Below, one piece after another: positions 35,237 through 42,816 of a DNA stretch of 64,000 nt (position 1 is its first letter; each line of letters begins with the position of its first letter). Made by a program: the position numbers and the translations under genes. The DNA comes from Acetothermia bacterium 64_32 (GTDB taxonomy: Bacteria > Bipolaricaulota > Bipolaricaulia > Bipolaricaulales > Bipolaricaulaceae). The DNA is taken from NCBI GenBank assembly GCA_001508155.1, contig LGFI01000011.1, positions 1-64,000 of the forward strand, given 5' to 3'. Below the pieces are notes generated by a model. It worked only from the letters and a program-made list of their open reading frames with translations. It had not been told where the DNA came from and did no database searches.

Positions 35237-35959
35237 TCACTCAAGGGCGTCGAACAGGCCCAAGGGTTCCTCGTCTTCGATTGGTCTTGTGGGGGCACGC
35301 GGCCTTGCCCCGGGCAGCGCGGCCAGGTTCTGGGAGCAGAACTCCACATATGGGCAGTAGCGGCATTGATCGTACTCCCAATCGGATTTGTCCGGGAGGG
35401 GAGGGAGCCTCCCCTCGAGGAAAATCGTCCGCCTCAGGCGCTCGAAGGTGGAAAGGACGCGCTGGATCTCCTCCTCGTCCCTCGTCACCACGAACTCCCT
35501 GAGCTCCTGGTTGGCCTTGTTCTCGGCCAGGATCACCCCTTGGGGGATGTCGAAGTAGTGGAGGTAAAGCTGGAGCTGGAGGTAATGGTCGCGCCGGGGG
35601 GCGGCCACCATCTGCTCGAAGTTGTAGGGGTGCACCGTCTTGATCTCCACCACGTAGTTCTTGCCGTCCAGGGATACGATGACGTCGGCCCGGCCGTGGA
35701 ACAGGGGGTTCTCCGGGATGGGCGCCTCGGCCGCCACCACGATGCCCATCCCATATAGGGCCTGGACAATCCTTTGGTGGGCGGCATCCCCCACGGCGAG
35801 CTTCCTGGCGGTCTGGCCGTCCAGGGGTGGACGAGGAAAACCCTTGGCGGAGTAGAAGATCTGCCGGGGGCACTTCGCCACCTCGGTTACATAGAAGTAA
35901 TCGCGGACGCGAACACGTTCCTCGCGCTGGAAGTACTCCTCAAGCCGCTCAACCAGCAT
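35237..35959 (-). CDS. Cas4-like PD-(D/E)XK nuclease with Fe-S cysteines
   Basis: The 240-residue protein has the layout of the Cas4/RecB-like exonuclease family. An N-terminal Cys sits in VTEVAKCPRQIFYSAKG. The nuclease core is GRADVIVSLDGKNYVVEIKTV, giving the Asp and Glu-x-Lys catalytic residues, followed by the QLQLYLHYF motif. Three C-terminal cysteines (YDQCRYCPYVEFCSQ) complete a probable [4Fe-4S] cluster. A longer frame exists upstream, but ATG 35959 sits 8 bases after TAGACT and aligns with family N-termini. No cas1, cas2 or CRISPR repeats occur in the window, so this is a solo Cas4-like enzyme, perhaps in repair or defence. Confidence 0.82.
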   Translation of the reverse strand: MLVERLEEYFQREERVRVRDYFYVTEVAKCPRQIFYSAKGFPRPPLDGQTARKLAVGDAAHQRIVQALYGMGIVVAAEAPIPENPLFHGRADVIVSLDGKNYVVEIKTVHPYNFEQMVAAPRRDHYLQLQLYLHYFDIPQGVILAENKANQELREFVVTRDEEEIQRVLSTFERLRRTIFLEGRLPPLPDKSDWEYDQCRYCPYVEFCSQNLAALPGARPRAPTRPIEDEEPLGLFDALE

Positions 35960-35967
35960 GACGACAC

Positions 35968-35996
35968 AGTCTATCCGCACAACCGGAACCGGGCAA
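35968..35996 (-). promoter_or_regulatory. Promoter of the Cas4-like gene (leaderless type)
   Basis: Minus-strand TTGCCC (35991-35996), 17 bases, TAGACT (35968-35973), then 8 bases to the ATG. It overlaps the divergent promoter for the metallopeptidase, so the two genes share a compact 58-base control region. Confidence 0.65.
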
Positions 35997-36003
35997 TACT
36001 CGA

Positions 36004-36009
36004 TAAAAT
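36004..36009 (+). promoter_or_regulatory. -10 element TAAAAT for the metallopeptidase gene
   Basis: TAAAAT lies 8 bases before GTG 36018, the same spacing as other leaderless starts here. The -35 region is weak. Confidence 0.5.
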
Positions 36010-36017
36010 CTTGCTTT

Positions 36018-36941
36018 GTGACACACGAAAGATGCGAGGGGAACAAGGAGCTACTTGTGTACAAGATCTGCGATCTGTACTTGAGATTCCAAGCCCGTTG
36101 GGATGAACTCTCCGAAAAGGGGTTGGGAGAACAGCTTAAGCTTTGGCAAAGGTATCTCTCACATTGTCCGGAGCTTTGGGAGAAGCAGGTTTCCTGCTAC
36201 GCGGAGGAGGGGTTCGATTGGCGGGCGATCGCGAAGGAACGTGTCCTTCCCCACCTTGCTGAAAGGCGCCCAGCCATGGAGAGGGCCAGGGAGGTATTGC
36301 ACCGACTGATCGGTCCAGTTTGCCTGAAAGCCCAGGAAAGACTGGGGCTCGATTTTGAAGTGCTCTTTGTGATCTACGTGGGGATGGGCTGCGGGGCGGG
36401 TTGGGCAACAGAGCTTTGCGAAAAACCTGCTTGCCTTTTAGGGCTGGAGAACATCGCTGAACTTGGGTGGCTGGAGGAGGACATGCTATCCGCTCTCTTG
36501 GCTCATGAGCTCGGGCATCTTCTCCACGGGATGTGGCGCAAACGTGCCGGACTCGAGGGGCTCGAAGAGCACACCGATCCGTTCTGGCAGCTCTACATCG
36601 AGGGCTTTGCCCAAAGGTGCGAACACCTGATAGGCGGGAAGGAGACCTGGCATGAGGCAGGGGGGCAGCCGGGCTGGCTCGATTGGTGCAGGAAGAGCAA
36701 AGGCCGCTTGGCCGCCCTGTTCCTGGAGAAGACAGGGAAGGGGGATGCAAGGGACTTTTTCGGCTCCTGGTCTGCAATCGAGGGGCGGAGCCAGACGGGC
36801 TATTTCCTGGGGCACGAGATGATCAAGGGTTGGGAGAAGGGCGCCACCCTCCGGGAGATTGCGGTCTTACCAGCGGAGGAGGTGAGAAGGCGGGCCAAGA
36901 AGTGCCTGGCGCGACTCGCTGCCGAAGACGCCCTCCCTTGA
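36018..36941 (+). CDS. Predicted zinc metallopeptidase (HExxH)
   Basis: The 307-residue protein contains LLAHELGHLLHG, a HExxH zinc/catalytic motif, with a downstream Glu in YIEGFAQRCEHLIGG as a plausible third ligand. This resembles predicted Zn-dependent proteases of the DUF2268 type. No signal peptide or membrane helix is seen, so it should be cytoplasmic. The frame is open upstream to 35958, but that region is the divergent promoter. GTG 36018 follows TAAAAT by 8 bases and is the most economical start. It is divergent from the Cas4-like nuclease, and the shared control region suggests a joint role. Confidence 0.7.
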   Translation: MTHERCEGNKELLVYKICDLYLRFQARWDELSEKGLGEQLKLWQRYLSHCPELWEKQVSCYAEEGFDWRAIAKERVLPHLAERRPAMERAREVLHRLIGPVCLKAQERLGLDFEVLFVIYVGMGCGAGWATELCEKPACLLGLENIAELGWLEEDMLSALLAHELGHLLHGMWRKRAGLEGLEEHTDPFWQLYIEGFAQRCEHLIGGKETWHEAGGQPGWLDWCRKSKGRLAALFLEKTGKGDARDFFGSWSAIEGRSQTGYFLGHEMIKGWEKGATLREIAVLPAEEVRRRAKKCLARLAAEDALP

Positions 36942-36945
36942 GGGG

Positions 36946-38457
36946 CTATTCCCATTCGATGGTGGCGGGGGGTTTGCTGGTGATGTCGTAGACCACCCGT
37001 CCCACCTCGGGCACCTGGCGGGTGATCCGGCGGGCCACCTCGTCCAGGAACCCGTGGGGGAGGGGGGCCCAGTCCGCGGTCATCCCGTCCACGCTTGTAA
37101 CCGCCCTTAAGGCGACGACGTGCCCGTAGACCCGCTCGTCACCGGCTACCCCCACGCTGCGCACCGGAAGCAGCACACAAAAAGCCTGCCAGACTTCCTC
37201 GTAGAGGCCGCGTTCCTTGAGGGCCTGGATGAAGACGGCGTCCGCCCGCCGCAGGATCTCAAGCCGCTCCTCGGTCACTTCCCCGAGGATGCGTACGGCA
37301 AGCCCCGGCCCGGGGAAGGGGTGGCGCAGCCGAAGCCCTTCCGGAAGGCCAAGCAGCCGGGCGAGCCTTCTTACCTCGTCCTTGAACAGGTATCGGAAGG
37401 GCTCAAGGAGCTCAAAACCGAGCTCCTTGGGAAGCCCCCCCACGTTGTGGTGACTCTTGATGTTGGCCGCCCCATGCCCCCCGGCGGACTCGATCACGTC
37501 CGGATACAACGTCCCTTGAGCCAGGTACTTGAAAGGTCCCAGTTTCCGGGCCACCTCCTCGAAGACGCGGATGAACTCGCGGCCGATGATGCGCCTTTTC
37601 TCCTCGGGGTCGACCACCCCGCGGAGTGCCGAGAGGAACCTCTGTTTTGTCTCCACCACATGCAGGTTCACCCCCAAAGGGCGCAGGGCCCCTTCTACCT
37701 CCTCCCGCTCCCCCAGCCGCAGAAGGCCGTGATCGACGAACACCGCCAGGTGGTCCACCCCGGCCCGGGCGAGGAGCAGGGCCAAGGTGGTGGAATCCAC
37801 CCCGCCCGAGACCCCCAAGAGCACCCGTCCCCCTTGGGCACGAGCTCGCACCTCCGAGATGAGGCTCTCCAGGGCGTGCCTGGGGGTCCAGTCACGCCGC
37901 ACCCCGGCAAGGTAGAGGAAGTTCTCAAGGATCGACTTCCCCTGGGGAGTATGGACCACCTCGGGGTGGAACTGAAGGCCGTGGAGGCACCCGTCCGGGG
38001 AGGAGATGGCAGCGATGGGGCAGGTGTCCGTGGCGGCCACCACCTGCCAGCCCCGGGGGGGCTCCGTCACCACGTCGGAGTGGGACATCCAGACCTGGAT
38101 TTCGCCCTCCAGCCCTTGGAAAAGAGGACCTTCATGGCGGATGAGGACGGCTTTGCCGTACTCACGCTGCACGCTTCGGCTGACCTGGCCGCCGAAGCTG
38201 CGGGCCAAAAGCTGCATCCCGTAACAGATCCCCAGGATGGGGATGCCAGAGGAAAAGAGCCCTGGATCGGGCTGGGGTGCGTTTGGGTCGCGGACCGAGG
38301 CCGGCCCCCCGGAGAGGATCACGGCTTGGGGCTTCCGAGCCTTGATCTTCTCCCAGGGCGTGGTCCCGGGGAGGATCTCGCACCAGACGCCCAGCTCCCG
38401 CAGGCGCCTGGCTATGAGCAGGGTGTACTGAGAGCCGAAATCCAGTACCACCACCAT
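36946..38457 (-). CDS. guaA: GMP synthase (glutamine-hydrolysing)
   Basis: The 503-residue two-domain enzyme makes GMP from XMP. The N-terminal glutaminase shows [16 protein letters not shown], the nucleophile loop [12 protein letters not shown] with Cys, and [10 protein letters not shown] with the His-Glu pair. The ATP-pyrophosphatase P-loop is [17 protein letters not shown]. The C-terminal dimer domain ends in [11 protein letters not shown], the family's invariant end. It starts 6 bases after xpt, so purine salvage and GMP synthesis are linked. Confidence 0.95.
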   Translation of the reverse strand: MVVVLDFGSQYTLLIARRLRELGVWCEILPGTTPWEKIKARKPQAVILSGGPASVRDPNAPQPDPGLFSSGIPILGICYGMQLLARSFGGQVSRSVQREYGKAVLIRHEGPLFQGLEGEIQVWMSHSDVVTEPPRGWQVVAATDTCPIAAISSPDGCLHGLQFHPEVVHTPQGKSILENFLYLAGVRRDWTPRHALESLISEVRARAQGGRVLLGVSGGVDSTTLALLLARAGVDHLAVFVDHGLLRLGEREEVEGALRPLGVNLHVVETKQRFLSALRGVVDPEEKRRIIGREFIRVFEEVARKLGPFKYLAQGTLYPDVIESAGGHGAANIKSHHNVGGLPKELGFELLEPFRYLFKDEVRRLARLLGLPEGLRLRHPFPGPGLAVRILGEVTEERLEILRRADAVFIQALKERGLYEEVWQAFCVLLPVRSVGVAGDERVYGHVVALRAVTSVDGMTADWAPLPHGFLDEVARRITRQVPEVGRVVYDITSKPPATIEWE

Positions 38458-38463
38458 CGGGGC

Positions 38464-39048
38464 TCATTCCGCAAACACGATCCGGCCGCTTTTTGGGTCC
38501 ATGCTGGCTATGGAGACCAAGGCCACGATGGGCACCCCGAAGCGCGACAGGAACTCCCGTCCTCCCCCGAAACGTTTTTCGATCACGAACCCGAACCCCA
38601 CCAGCTCGGCCCCCGCCTCCCTGGCCATCTCCGCCAGGGCGGCGCTGGTAAGCCCTCGATATAGGAAATCGTCCACCACCAGCACCCTTTCCCCCGGCCT
38701 CAGGTAGTCGGCCGACACGGCCAGCTCCACCTCCCCCCCCTTGGTGGGGGAGGGGACCCTGCGGATCACAGGGCGGGCCATGGTGGCGGCCCGGCCCTTC
38801 TTGGCGTACAGGGCCTTCGCCTTGAGCCTCCGGGCCGCCTCGTAGGCGATCACGTTCCCCGCCGCCTCCGCGGTGAGGACGCAGGTCACCTCCGCCCCAT
38901 CGAAGGCGGCGGCCAACCCCTCCCCGGCCCGCTCCACGAACTCGGGATCTATCCGGTGGTTCAGGAACCCGTCCACCCGCAGGAACTCCGGGCCCACCAC
39001 CGTCCCTTCACGACTAACCCATTCCCTAAGCGCGTCTTGTCCCTGCAT
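38464..39048 (-). CDS. xpt: Xanthine phosphoribosyltransferase
   Basis: The 194-residue enzyme converts xanthine and PRPP to XMP, the substrate of the GuaA encoded next. It matches Xpt in length and motifs: FLRVDGFLNHRIDP near the N-terminus, the PRPP-binding VLVVDDFLYRGLTSAAL, and the C-terminal VSIASMD. GGGGAGGAGG precedes the ATG. A purine riboswitch, common before xpt elsewhere, cannot fit: mutL ends only 56 bases upstream. Confidence 0.92.
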   Translation of the reverse strand: MQGQDALREWVSREGTVVGPEFLRVDGFLNHRIDPEFVERAGEGLAAAFDGAEVTCVLTAEAAGNVIAYEAARRLKAKALYAKKGRAATMARPVIRRVPSPTKGGEVELAVSADYLRPGERVLVVDDFLYRGLTSAALAEMAREAGAELVGFGFVIEKRFGGGREFLSRFGVPIVALVSIASMDPKSGRIVFAE

Positions 39049-39104
39049 CCGCTTGCCTCCTCCCCAGGAAGGTTAACCTGGGCCAGGCCTTGTCACCATC
39101 CCCT

Positions 39105-40751
39105 TCAAGGTCGGCGGCCGAGCTTGCGGGCCAGGTCCTCCCAGCCGAGGAAGAGAGAAGTCGGCCGCCCATGAGGGCAGCGGGCCGGCTCCTGGGTGCC
39201 CTTCCATTGGATTATCAGTTCCTCCTGCTCCTTTGGGGACAAGGCCTCCCCGGCCCGGATGGCCGCGGCACAGGCCACCTCCCGCCACAGCTCGTGAAGC
39301 GGTGGCTCCCCGGAAATGAGCCGGTCGGCCAGGGCCAGGATCGGGGCCGCAAACCCCAGCCTGGCCTGGCGGTCCACCAGGGGGGCAGGCCACCCCCGCA
39401 GGAGGAAGTGGCCCCCCCCAAAGGGCTCCAGAATCACCCCCAGCTCCCGCAGGCGGGGGATGGCGCGCGCCAGGGCCTGGGCCCGGTCAAACGGCACCTC
39501 CACCCGAACCGGGACCAGGAGCACCTGGGCCGGGATCTTGGCATCAGCGCGCCACTTTTCGAAGAGCACGCGCTCGTGGGCCGCGTGTTGGTCCACGATC
39601 TCCAGGCCCTCCTGGGTTTCCAGCACCAGGTAGGCACGCTGGGCCTGGCCCAAAAGCCGCCAGGGGCGCGGGCGGCCCTCGGTGGTGGAGAAGAGCGGGG
39701 CCTCCTTCCCGACCTCGGCCGGCTCCGGCCGCGGTGGGGGCTGGAATCCTCTCCCGATGGCCACCGTACGGCCCCCCAGGGCACGCATGGCCGCCCGTCG
39801 GACGAGGTCCTGGGCCAGTCGCTCAGCCCGGAACCTAACCTCCTCCTTCTTCGGATGCACGTTCACGTCCACAAGCTCGGGGTCGACGTCCAGATACAGG
39901 AAGAAGGCGGGGTGCAACCCCCGGGGTAGATATCGGGAGAAGGTCTGGTAGACAGGGGAGGCGAGGTTGCCCGGGCGGACCGGCCGGCCGGAGAGGAAGA
40001 GATGCTGGTCCACCCGGGTGGGGCGGGCGGCCTCCGGGGGGGCGAAGAAGGCGACCAGCTCGTACCCGGGTTCAGAGAGTTCCACCGGGATGAGCCGGCG
40101 GGCGAACTCCGCCCCGTAAACCTGGCCGATGCGGGCCTGGGGGCCTTCCACCGGGGGGGCGTCCAACACCTCTCTCCCCTCGGAAAACACTACGAACCCC
40201 ACCGCCGGCTGGGCCAGGACGAGCCTCCGGACGGCGGCCAGGGCCGCCCGGGCCTCAGCCGCTGGGCTCTTGAGGAATTTCCTCCTCGCCGGGACGCCGG
40301 CAAACAGGCCATTGACCTCCACCGTGGTGCCCACCGGGCGGGCCGCAGGGCGATCCCTTACCACCCTGCCCTCCTCCACCACCAGCTCATGGGCGGCCTC
40401 ACCCCCCTTGGGCCGGGAGAGGAGCCGCACCCGGGCCACCGCACAGATGGCCGCCAACGCCTCCCCTCGAAACCCCAAGGTGCGGATGCGGCGCAGGTCC
40501 TGCTCGGAGGACAGCTTGCTCGTGGTATGCCGCTCCACCGCCAGGCGCAGCTCCTCCGGCGTCATCCCCACCCCGTCATCGGCCACCGAGACGAGCTCTA
40601 TCCCCCCTCCCCGTAGTTCCACCTCCACCCGGGTGGCCTGGGCATCCAAAGCATTTTCCACGAGCTCCTTCAACACCGAGGCCGGCCGGTCCACCACCTC
40701 CCCCGCGGCTATCTTCCTAACCAGCGCCTCCTCCAACCTATGGATCCGCAT
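39105..40751 (-). CDS. mutL: DNA mismatch repair protein MutL (endonuclease type)
   Basis: The 548-residue protein has the GHKL ATPase N-terminus (AAGEVVDRPASVLKELVENALDA, VADDGVGM, TLGFRGEALAAI, PVGTTVEVNGLFAGVPARRKFL). Its C-terminal domain carries DQHAAHERVLFE (about residue 386), matching the DQHA(X)2E(X)4E metal site of nicking MutL proteins. No mutS lies in the window. TAGGCT lies 7 bases before the ATG, without a Shine-Dalgarno site. The xpt and guaA genes follow on the same strand. Confidence 0.94.
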   Translation of the reverse strand: MRIHRLEEALVRKIAAGEVVDRPASVLKELVENALDAQATRVEVELRGGGIELVSVADDGVGMTPEELRLAVERHTTSKLSSEQDLRRIRTLGFRGEALAAICAVARVRLLSRPKGGEAAHELVVEEGRVVRDRPAARPVGTTVEVNGLFAGVPARRKFLKSPAAEARAALAAVRRLVLAQPAVGFVVFSEGREVLDAPPVEGPQARIGQVYGAEFARRLIPVELSEPGYELVAFFAPPEAARPTRVDQHLFLSGRPVRPGNLASPVYQTFSRYLPRGLHPAFFLYLDVDPELVDVNVHPKKEEVRFRAERLAQDLVRRAAMRALGGRTVAIGRGFQPPPRPEPAEVGKEAPLFSTTEGRPRPWRLLGQAQRAYLVLETQEGLEIVDQHAAHERVLFEKWRADAKIPAQVLLVPVRVEVPFDRAQALARAIPRLRELGVILEPFGGGHFLLRGWPAPLVDRQARLGFAAPILALADRLISGEPPLHELWREVACAAAIRAGEALSPKEQEELIIQWKGTQEPARCPHGRPTSLFLGWEDLARKLGRRP

Positions 40752-40788
40752 CCTCGGGAGCCTACCCCACCCGGCCCGGCCCTGCCAC

Positions 40789-40817
40789 TTGTCAACCCCC
40801 CCGGGAATCCCTACCCT
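40789..40817 (+). promoter_or_regulatory. Promoter of the MerR-like/HD gene pair
   Basis: TTGTCA (40789-40794), 17 bases, TACCCT (40812-40817). The transcript has a short leader with AAAGGAGG before the ATG, so this unit uses a normal Shine-Dalgarno start. Confidence 0.6.
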
Positions 40818-40846
40818 AGCACGAAACCAGACGAAAGGAGGCCAGC

Positions 40847-41269
40847 ATGTATAGCGTGCCGGAGCTCGTGAGGATCCTAGGCCTTTCCACGGAGAACCAG
40901 GTGCGGAACAGGATCGAGGCCGTGCGGGATCTCCTGGCCGCCGACATCCGCCGGGGCGCCAACAACCAGCTCCTCATCACCGAACGCGGCCTGGATACCC
41001 TCAAGGCCCTTCAGGCTTTGTGCGAAAGCGGACATACCCTAAAAGAAGCGTCAAATATCTTGCGCCATAACATTGAACAAAAAGAAAAAAACTTCGAAAG
41101 GGATTTGTATAAAACCGAACAAAAGCAGGATAGGGGGTGGTGGGAGCTGGTGGTGCATTTGGCGGAGCAGGTGCGGGCGTTGGAGGGGAGGGTGGCTGCC
41201 CTGGAGGCGCGGGTGGCCGGGGCGGGCCAGCAGGTCCCCTGGTGGACCCGTTGGCTGGGGGCACAATGA
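40847..41269 (+). CDS. MerR-like DNA-binding protein with coiled coil
   Basis: The 140-residue protein starts YSVPELVRILGLSTENQVRNRIEAVRDLLAADIRRGANNQLLITERGLDTLKALQALCESGHTLKEASNIL, which reads as a MerR-like winged helix including the wing and the short helix pair. A charged coiled coil follows (LAEQVRALEGRVAALEARVAG) and should drive dimerisation. There is no ligand-binding domain. The middle (41040-41130) is AT-rich with long A-runs. It precedes the HD-domain gene by 4 bases, so the pair is probably functional. Confidence 0.6.
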   Translation: MYSVPELVRILGLSTENQVRNRIEAVRDLLAADIRRGANNQLLITERGLDTLKALQALCESGHTLKEASNILRHNIEQKEKNFERDLYKTEQKQDRGWWELVVHLAEQVRALEGRVAALEARVAGAGQQVPWWTRWLGAQ

Positions 41270-41273
41270 GGCC

Positions 41274-42026
41274 ATGAAAAAGAACTACAAGCTGGCGCAG
41301 GTGCAGGAGCGCATCCAGGGCTCCCAGCGGCTCAGGGCCCTGTGGGCCGCCTCCAACGTGACCGCTATCAACCGGCTCCACATAAACGACCACGGCCCCA
41401 CCCACGTACGCATCGTGATGCGTTTGGGGCTAAAACTTCTGCGCCTCCTCATGGCGGCGGGCGTGTCGCCCGGGGTGGTGGACCACGGCCTCCCCCCGGA
41501 GGAGGCCGAGGTGGTGGTGGCCCTGGCCGCCGCCCTGCACGACATCGGACACGCCGTCCACCGGGAGGAACACGAGCTCCTATCCCTTGTCCTGGCCCGC
41601 CCACTGGTCGAGGAGCTGATCGCCGGGCTCTACGATGAGCCGGCTCGTACCGTGATCTTGGCCGAGACCTTGCACGCCATCTACGCCCACCGGCGGGAGG
41701 CGATACCCCTGACCGTGGAGGCGGGGATCATCAAGGTGGCCGATGCCCTGGACATGGAGAAGGGACGGGCCCGCATCCCCTTCCGGGTGGGGGAGCCCAC
41801 CATCCACTCCGTGTCCGCCCTGGCCATCGAGAAGGTGGAGATCAAGAAGGGGAAGGAAAAGCCGGTGCTGATCTTCGTTAGGATGTCGAACTCCGCCGGC
41901 ATCTTCCAGCTGGATAACCTCCTCAAGGAGAAGCTCAACCGCTCCGGGCTTAAGGACTACATCGAGGTGGCAGCCGAGATCGAAGGGGAGGAGAAGAAGA
42001 TCATCGAGCGCTACTCCATCGACTGA
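41274..42026 (+). CDS. HD-domain metal-dependent phosphohydrolase
   Basis: The 250-residue protein shows the HD superfamily set: INDHGPTHVRIVM (first His), AAALHDIGHAVHREEHELL (His-Asp pair), a later His in ETLHAIYAHRR and Asp in KVADALDMEKGRARIPF. Such proteins hydrolyse phosphodiesters or nucleotide phosphates; the substrate here is unknown. The C-terminal 80 residues form an additional alpha/beta part (VEIKKGKEKPVLIFVRMSNSAGIFQ). I chose ATG 41274, preceded by TGAGG, which overlaps no coding sequence. Confidence 0.75.
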   Translation: MKKNYKLAQVQERIQGSQRLRALWAASNVTAINRLHINDHGPTHVRIVMRLGLKLLRLLMAAGVSPGVVDHGLPPEEAEVVVALAAALHDIGHAVHREEHELLSLVLARPLVEELIAGLYDEPARTVILAETLHAIYAHRREAIPLTVEAGIIKVADALDMEKGRARIPFRVGEPTIHSVSALAIEKVEIKKGKEKPVLIFVRMSNSAGIFQLDNLLKEKLNRSGLKDYIEVAAEIEGEEKKIIERYSID

Positions 42027-42033
42027 GCCGGGG

Positions 42034-42061
42034 AATTAACAAAAGCGCCCTTTTGTTAAAT
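42034..42061. other. dif-like recombination site candidate (11-6-11)
   Basis: AATTAACAAAA (42034-42044), centre GCGCCC (42045-42050), TTTTGTTAAAT (42051-42061). The arms are inverted repeats identical at 10 of 11 positions. The right arm differs at one base from the XerD arm TTATGTTAAAT of E. coli dif. The site ends 102 bases before a tyrosine recombinase gene, as single-Xer systems place their sites. A transcription terminator is a possible alternative, but the stem is A/T-rich and no T-run follows. Confidence 0.5.
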
Positions 42062-42110
42062 CGCCGCTGTCCGAATTTGCCATCCCATCTGTCTTTCCGA
42101 AGCCGGCCGA

Positions 42111-42125
42111 TCTTTTGTAAAAAGA
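42111..42125. promoter_or_regulatory. Second AT-rich palindrome before recombinase gene
   Basis: TCTTTT-GTA-AAAAGA lies 38 bases upstream of the recombinase ATG. Its CTTTTGT core is shared with the arms of the dif-like site, so it may be an extra recombinase-binding site or autoregulatory operator. Confidence 0.35.
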
Positions 42126-42162
42126 GGCGTATCCAAAGTTAAACGGATGCGGGAGGTGACAG

Positions 42163-42780
42163 ATGCCGCTTCAGCTCACGCGGGAGGACTTCATGACGCC
42201 CGAGCAGGTCAGGCGCCTTAAGGGGGTGCTGAGGCAGGCGGCCCAGGAGGCGCTCAAGACGGGGAAGAAGGGGCCGGTGAGGGACTGGGCCATCATCCAT
42301 GTGGCCCTGGATGCCGGGCTCCGGGTATCGGAGATCGTCTCCCTCCGGGTGGGGGACCTGATCCTGGACCCGGGGCACTCGGCCATCATCGTCCGGCAGG
42401 GGAAGGGGGGGAAGAAAAGGGGGGTGGACATAGGGAGCCCATTGCGGGATCACCTCCTCCAATACCTTGAGTGGAAGCAGGCGGTGGGGGAACCCACCTC
42501 CCCGGAGGCGCTCCTTTTTCCTTCCCCCCGAGGCGGGCCCTTGACCAGGCAGGCGGTGTACCAGGCCTTCAAGCGCTATGCGCGCCTGGCCGGACTCCCG
42601 GAGCGGTTCACCATCCACTCCTGCCGCCATACCTACGCCTCCATGCTGTACAAGGCGTCCCGCTACAACCTGCGCCTTGTCCAGAAACAACTCGGACACT
42701 CCTCCATCCGCACCACCCAGGTGTACGCCGACGTCCTCTCCCAGGACGCCCTCGAGGCGGTAGAGGGGCTTCCGCAATAA
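42163..42780 (+). CDS. Short tyrosine recombinase (Xer/Fim-like, catalytic domain only)
   Basis: The 205-residue protein has all catalytic positions: Arg54 in GLRVSEI, Lys in the beta-hairpin GKGGKKR, His152-x-x-Arg155 in HSCRHTYAS, His in KQLGHSSI and Tyr188 in TQVYADV. The SAM-like N-terminal core-binding domain of normal Xer proteins (about 295 residues) is missing, giving a size like FimB/FimE inversion recombinases (about 200). The Shine-Dalgarno GGGAGGTGA is strong. The nearby dif-like palindrome suggests either chromosome dimer resolution by a minimal Xer or local site-specific inversion. Confidence 0.88.
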   Translation: MPLQLTREDFMTPEQVRRLKGVLRQAAQEALKTGKKGPVRDWAIIHVALDAGLRVSEIVSLRVGDLILDPGHSAIIVRQGKGGKKRGVDIGSPLRDHLLQYLEWKQAVGEPTSPEALLFPSPRGGPLTRQAVYQAFKRYARLAGLPERFTIHSCRHTYASMLYKASRYNLRLVQKQLGHSSIRTTQVYADVLSQDALEAVEGLPQ

Positions 42781-42802
42781 GCGCGATCCGGGGGAGTGGG
42801 TG

Positions 42803-42808
42803 TACCAT
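42803..42808 (+). promoter_or_regulatory. -10 element TACCAT for the MoxR/vWA operon
   Basis: TACCAT stands 8 bases before ATG 42817 with no Shine-Dalgarno site between; no good -35 is visible. The same TACCAT element precedes the leaderless start at 56221. Confidence 0.45.
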
Positions 42809-42816
42809 CGGGGGCG

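Noticed and set aside
35237-35959. Part of a CRISPR-Cas locus
   Set aside because: The nuclease is Cas4-like, but there are no repeat-spacer units and no other cas genes in the 64 kb. The heptamer arrays at 22734 and 60567 have no spacers.
39049-39104. Purine riboswitch before xpt
   Set aside because: Only 56 bases separate mutL and xpt, too short for the aptamer, and its conserved core is absent. The CCCAGG/CCTGGG hairpin there has no T-run.
42034-42061. Intrinsic terminator of the HD gene
   Set aside because: The stem is almost all A/T and is followed by ATCGCC rather than a T-run, so termination would be weak; the dif-like reading fits better, though not proven.
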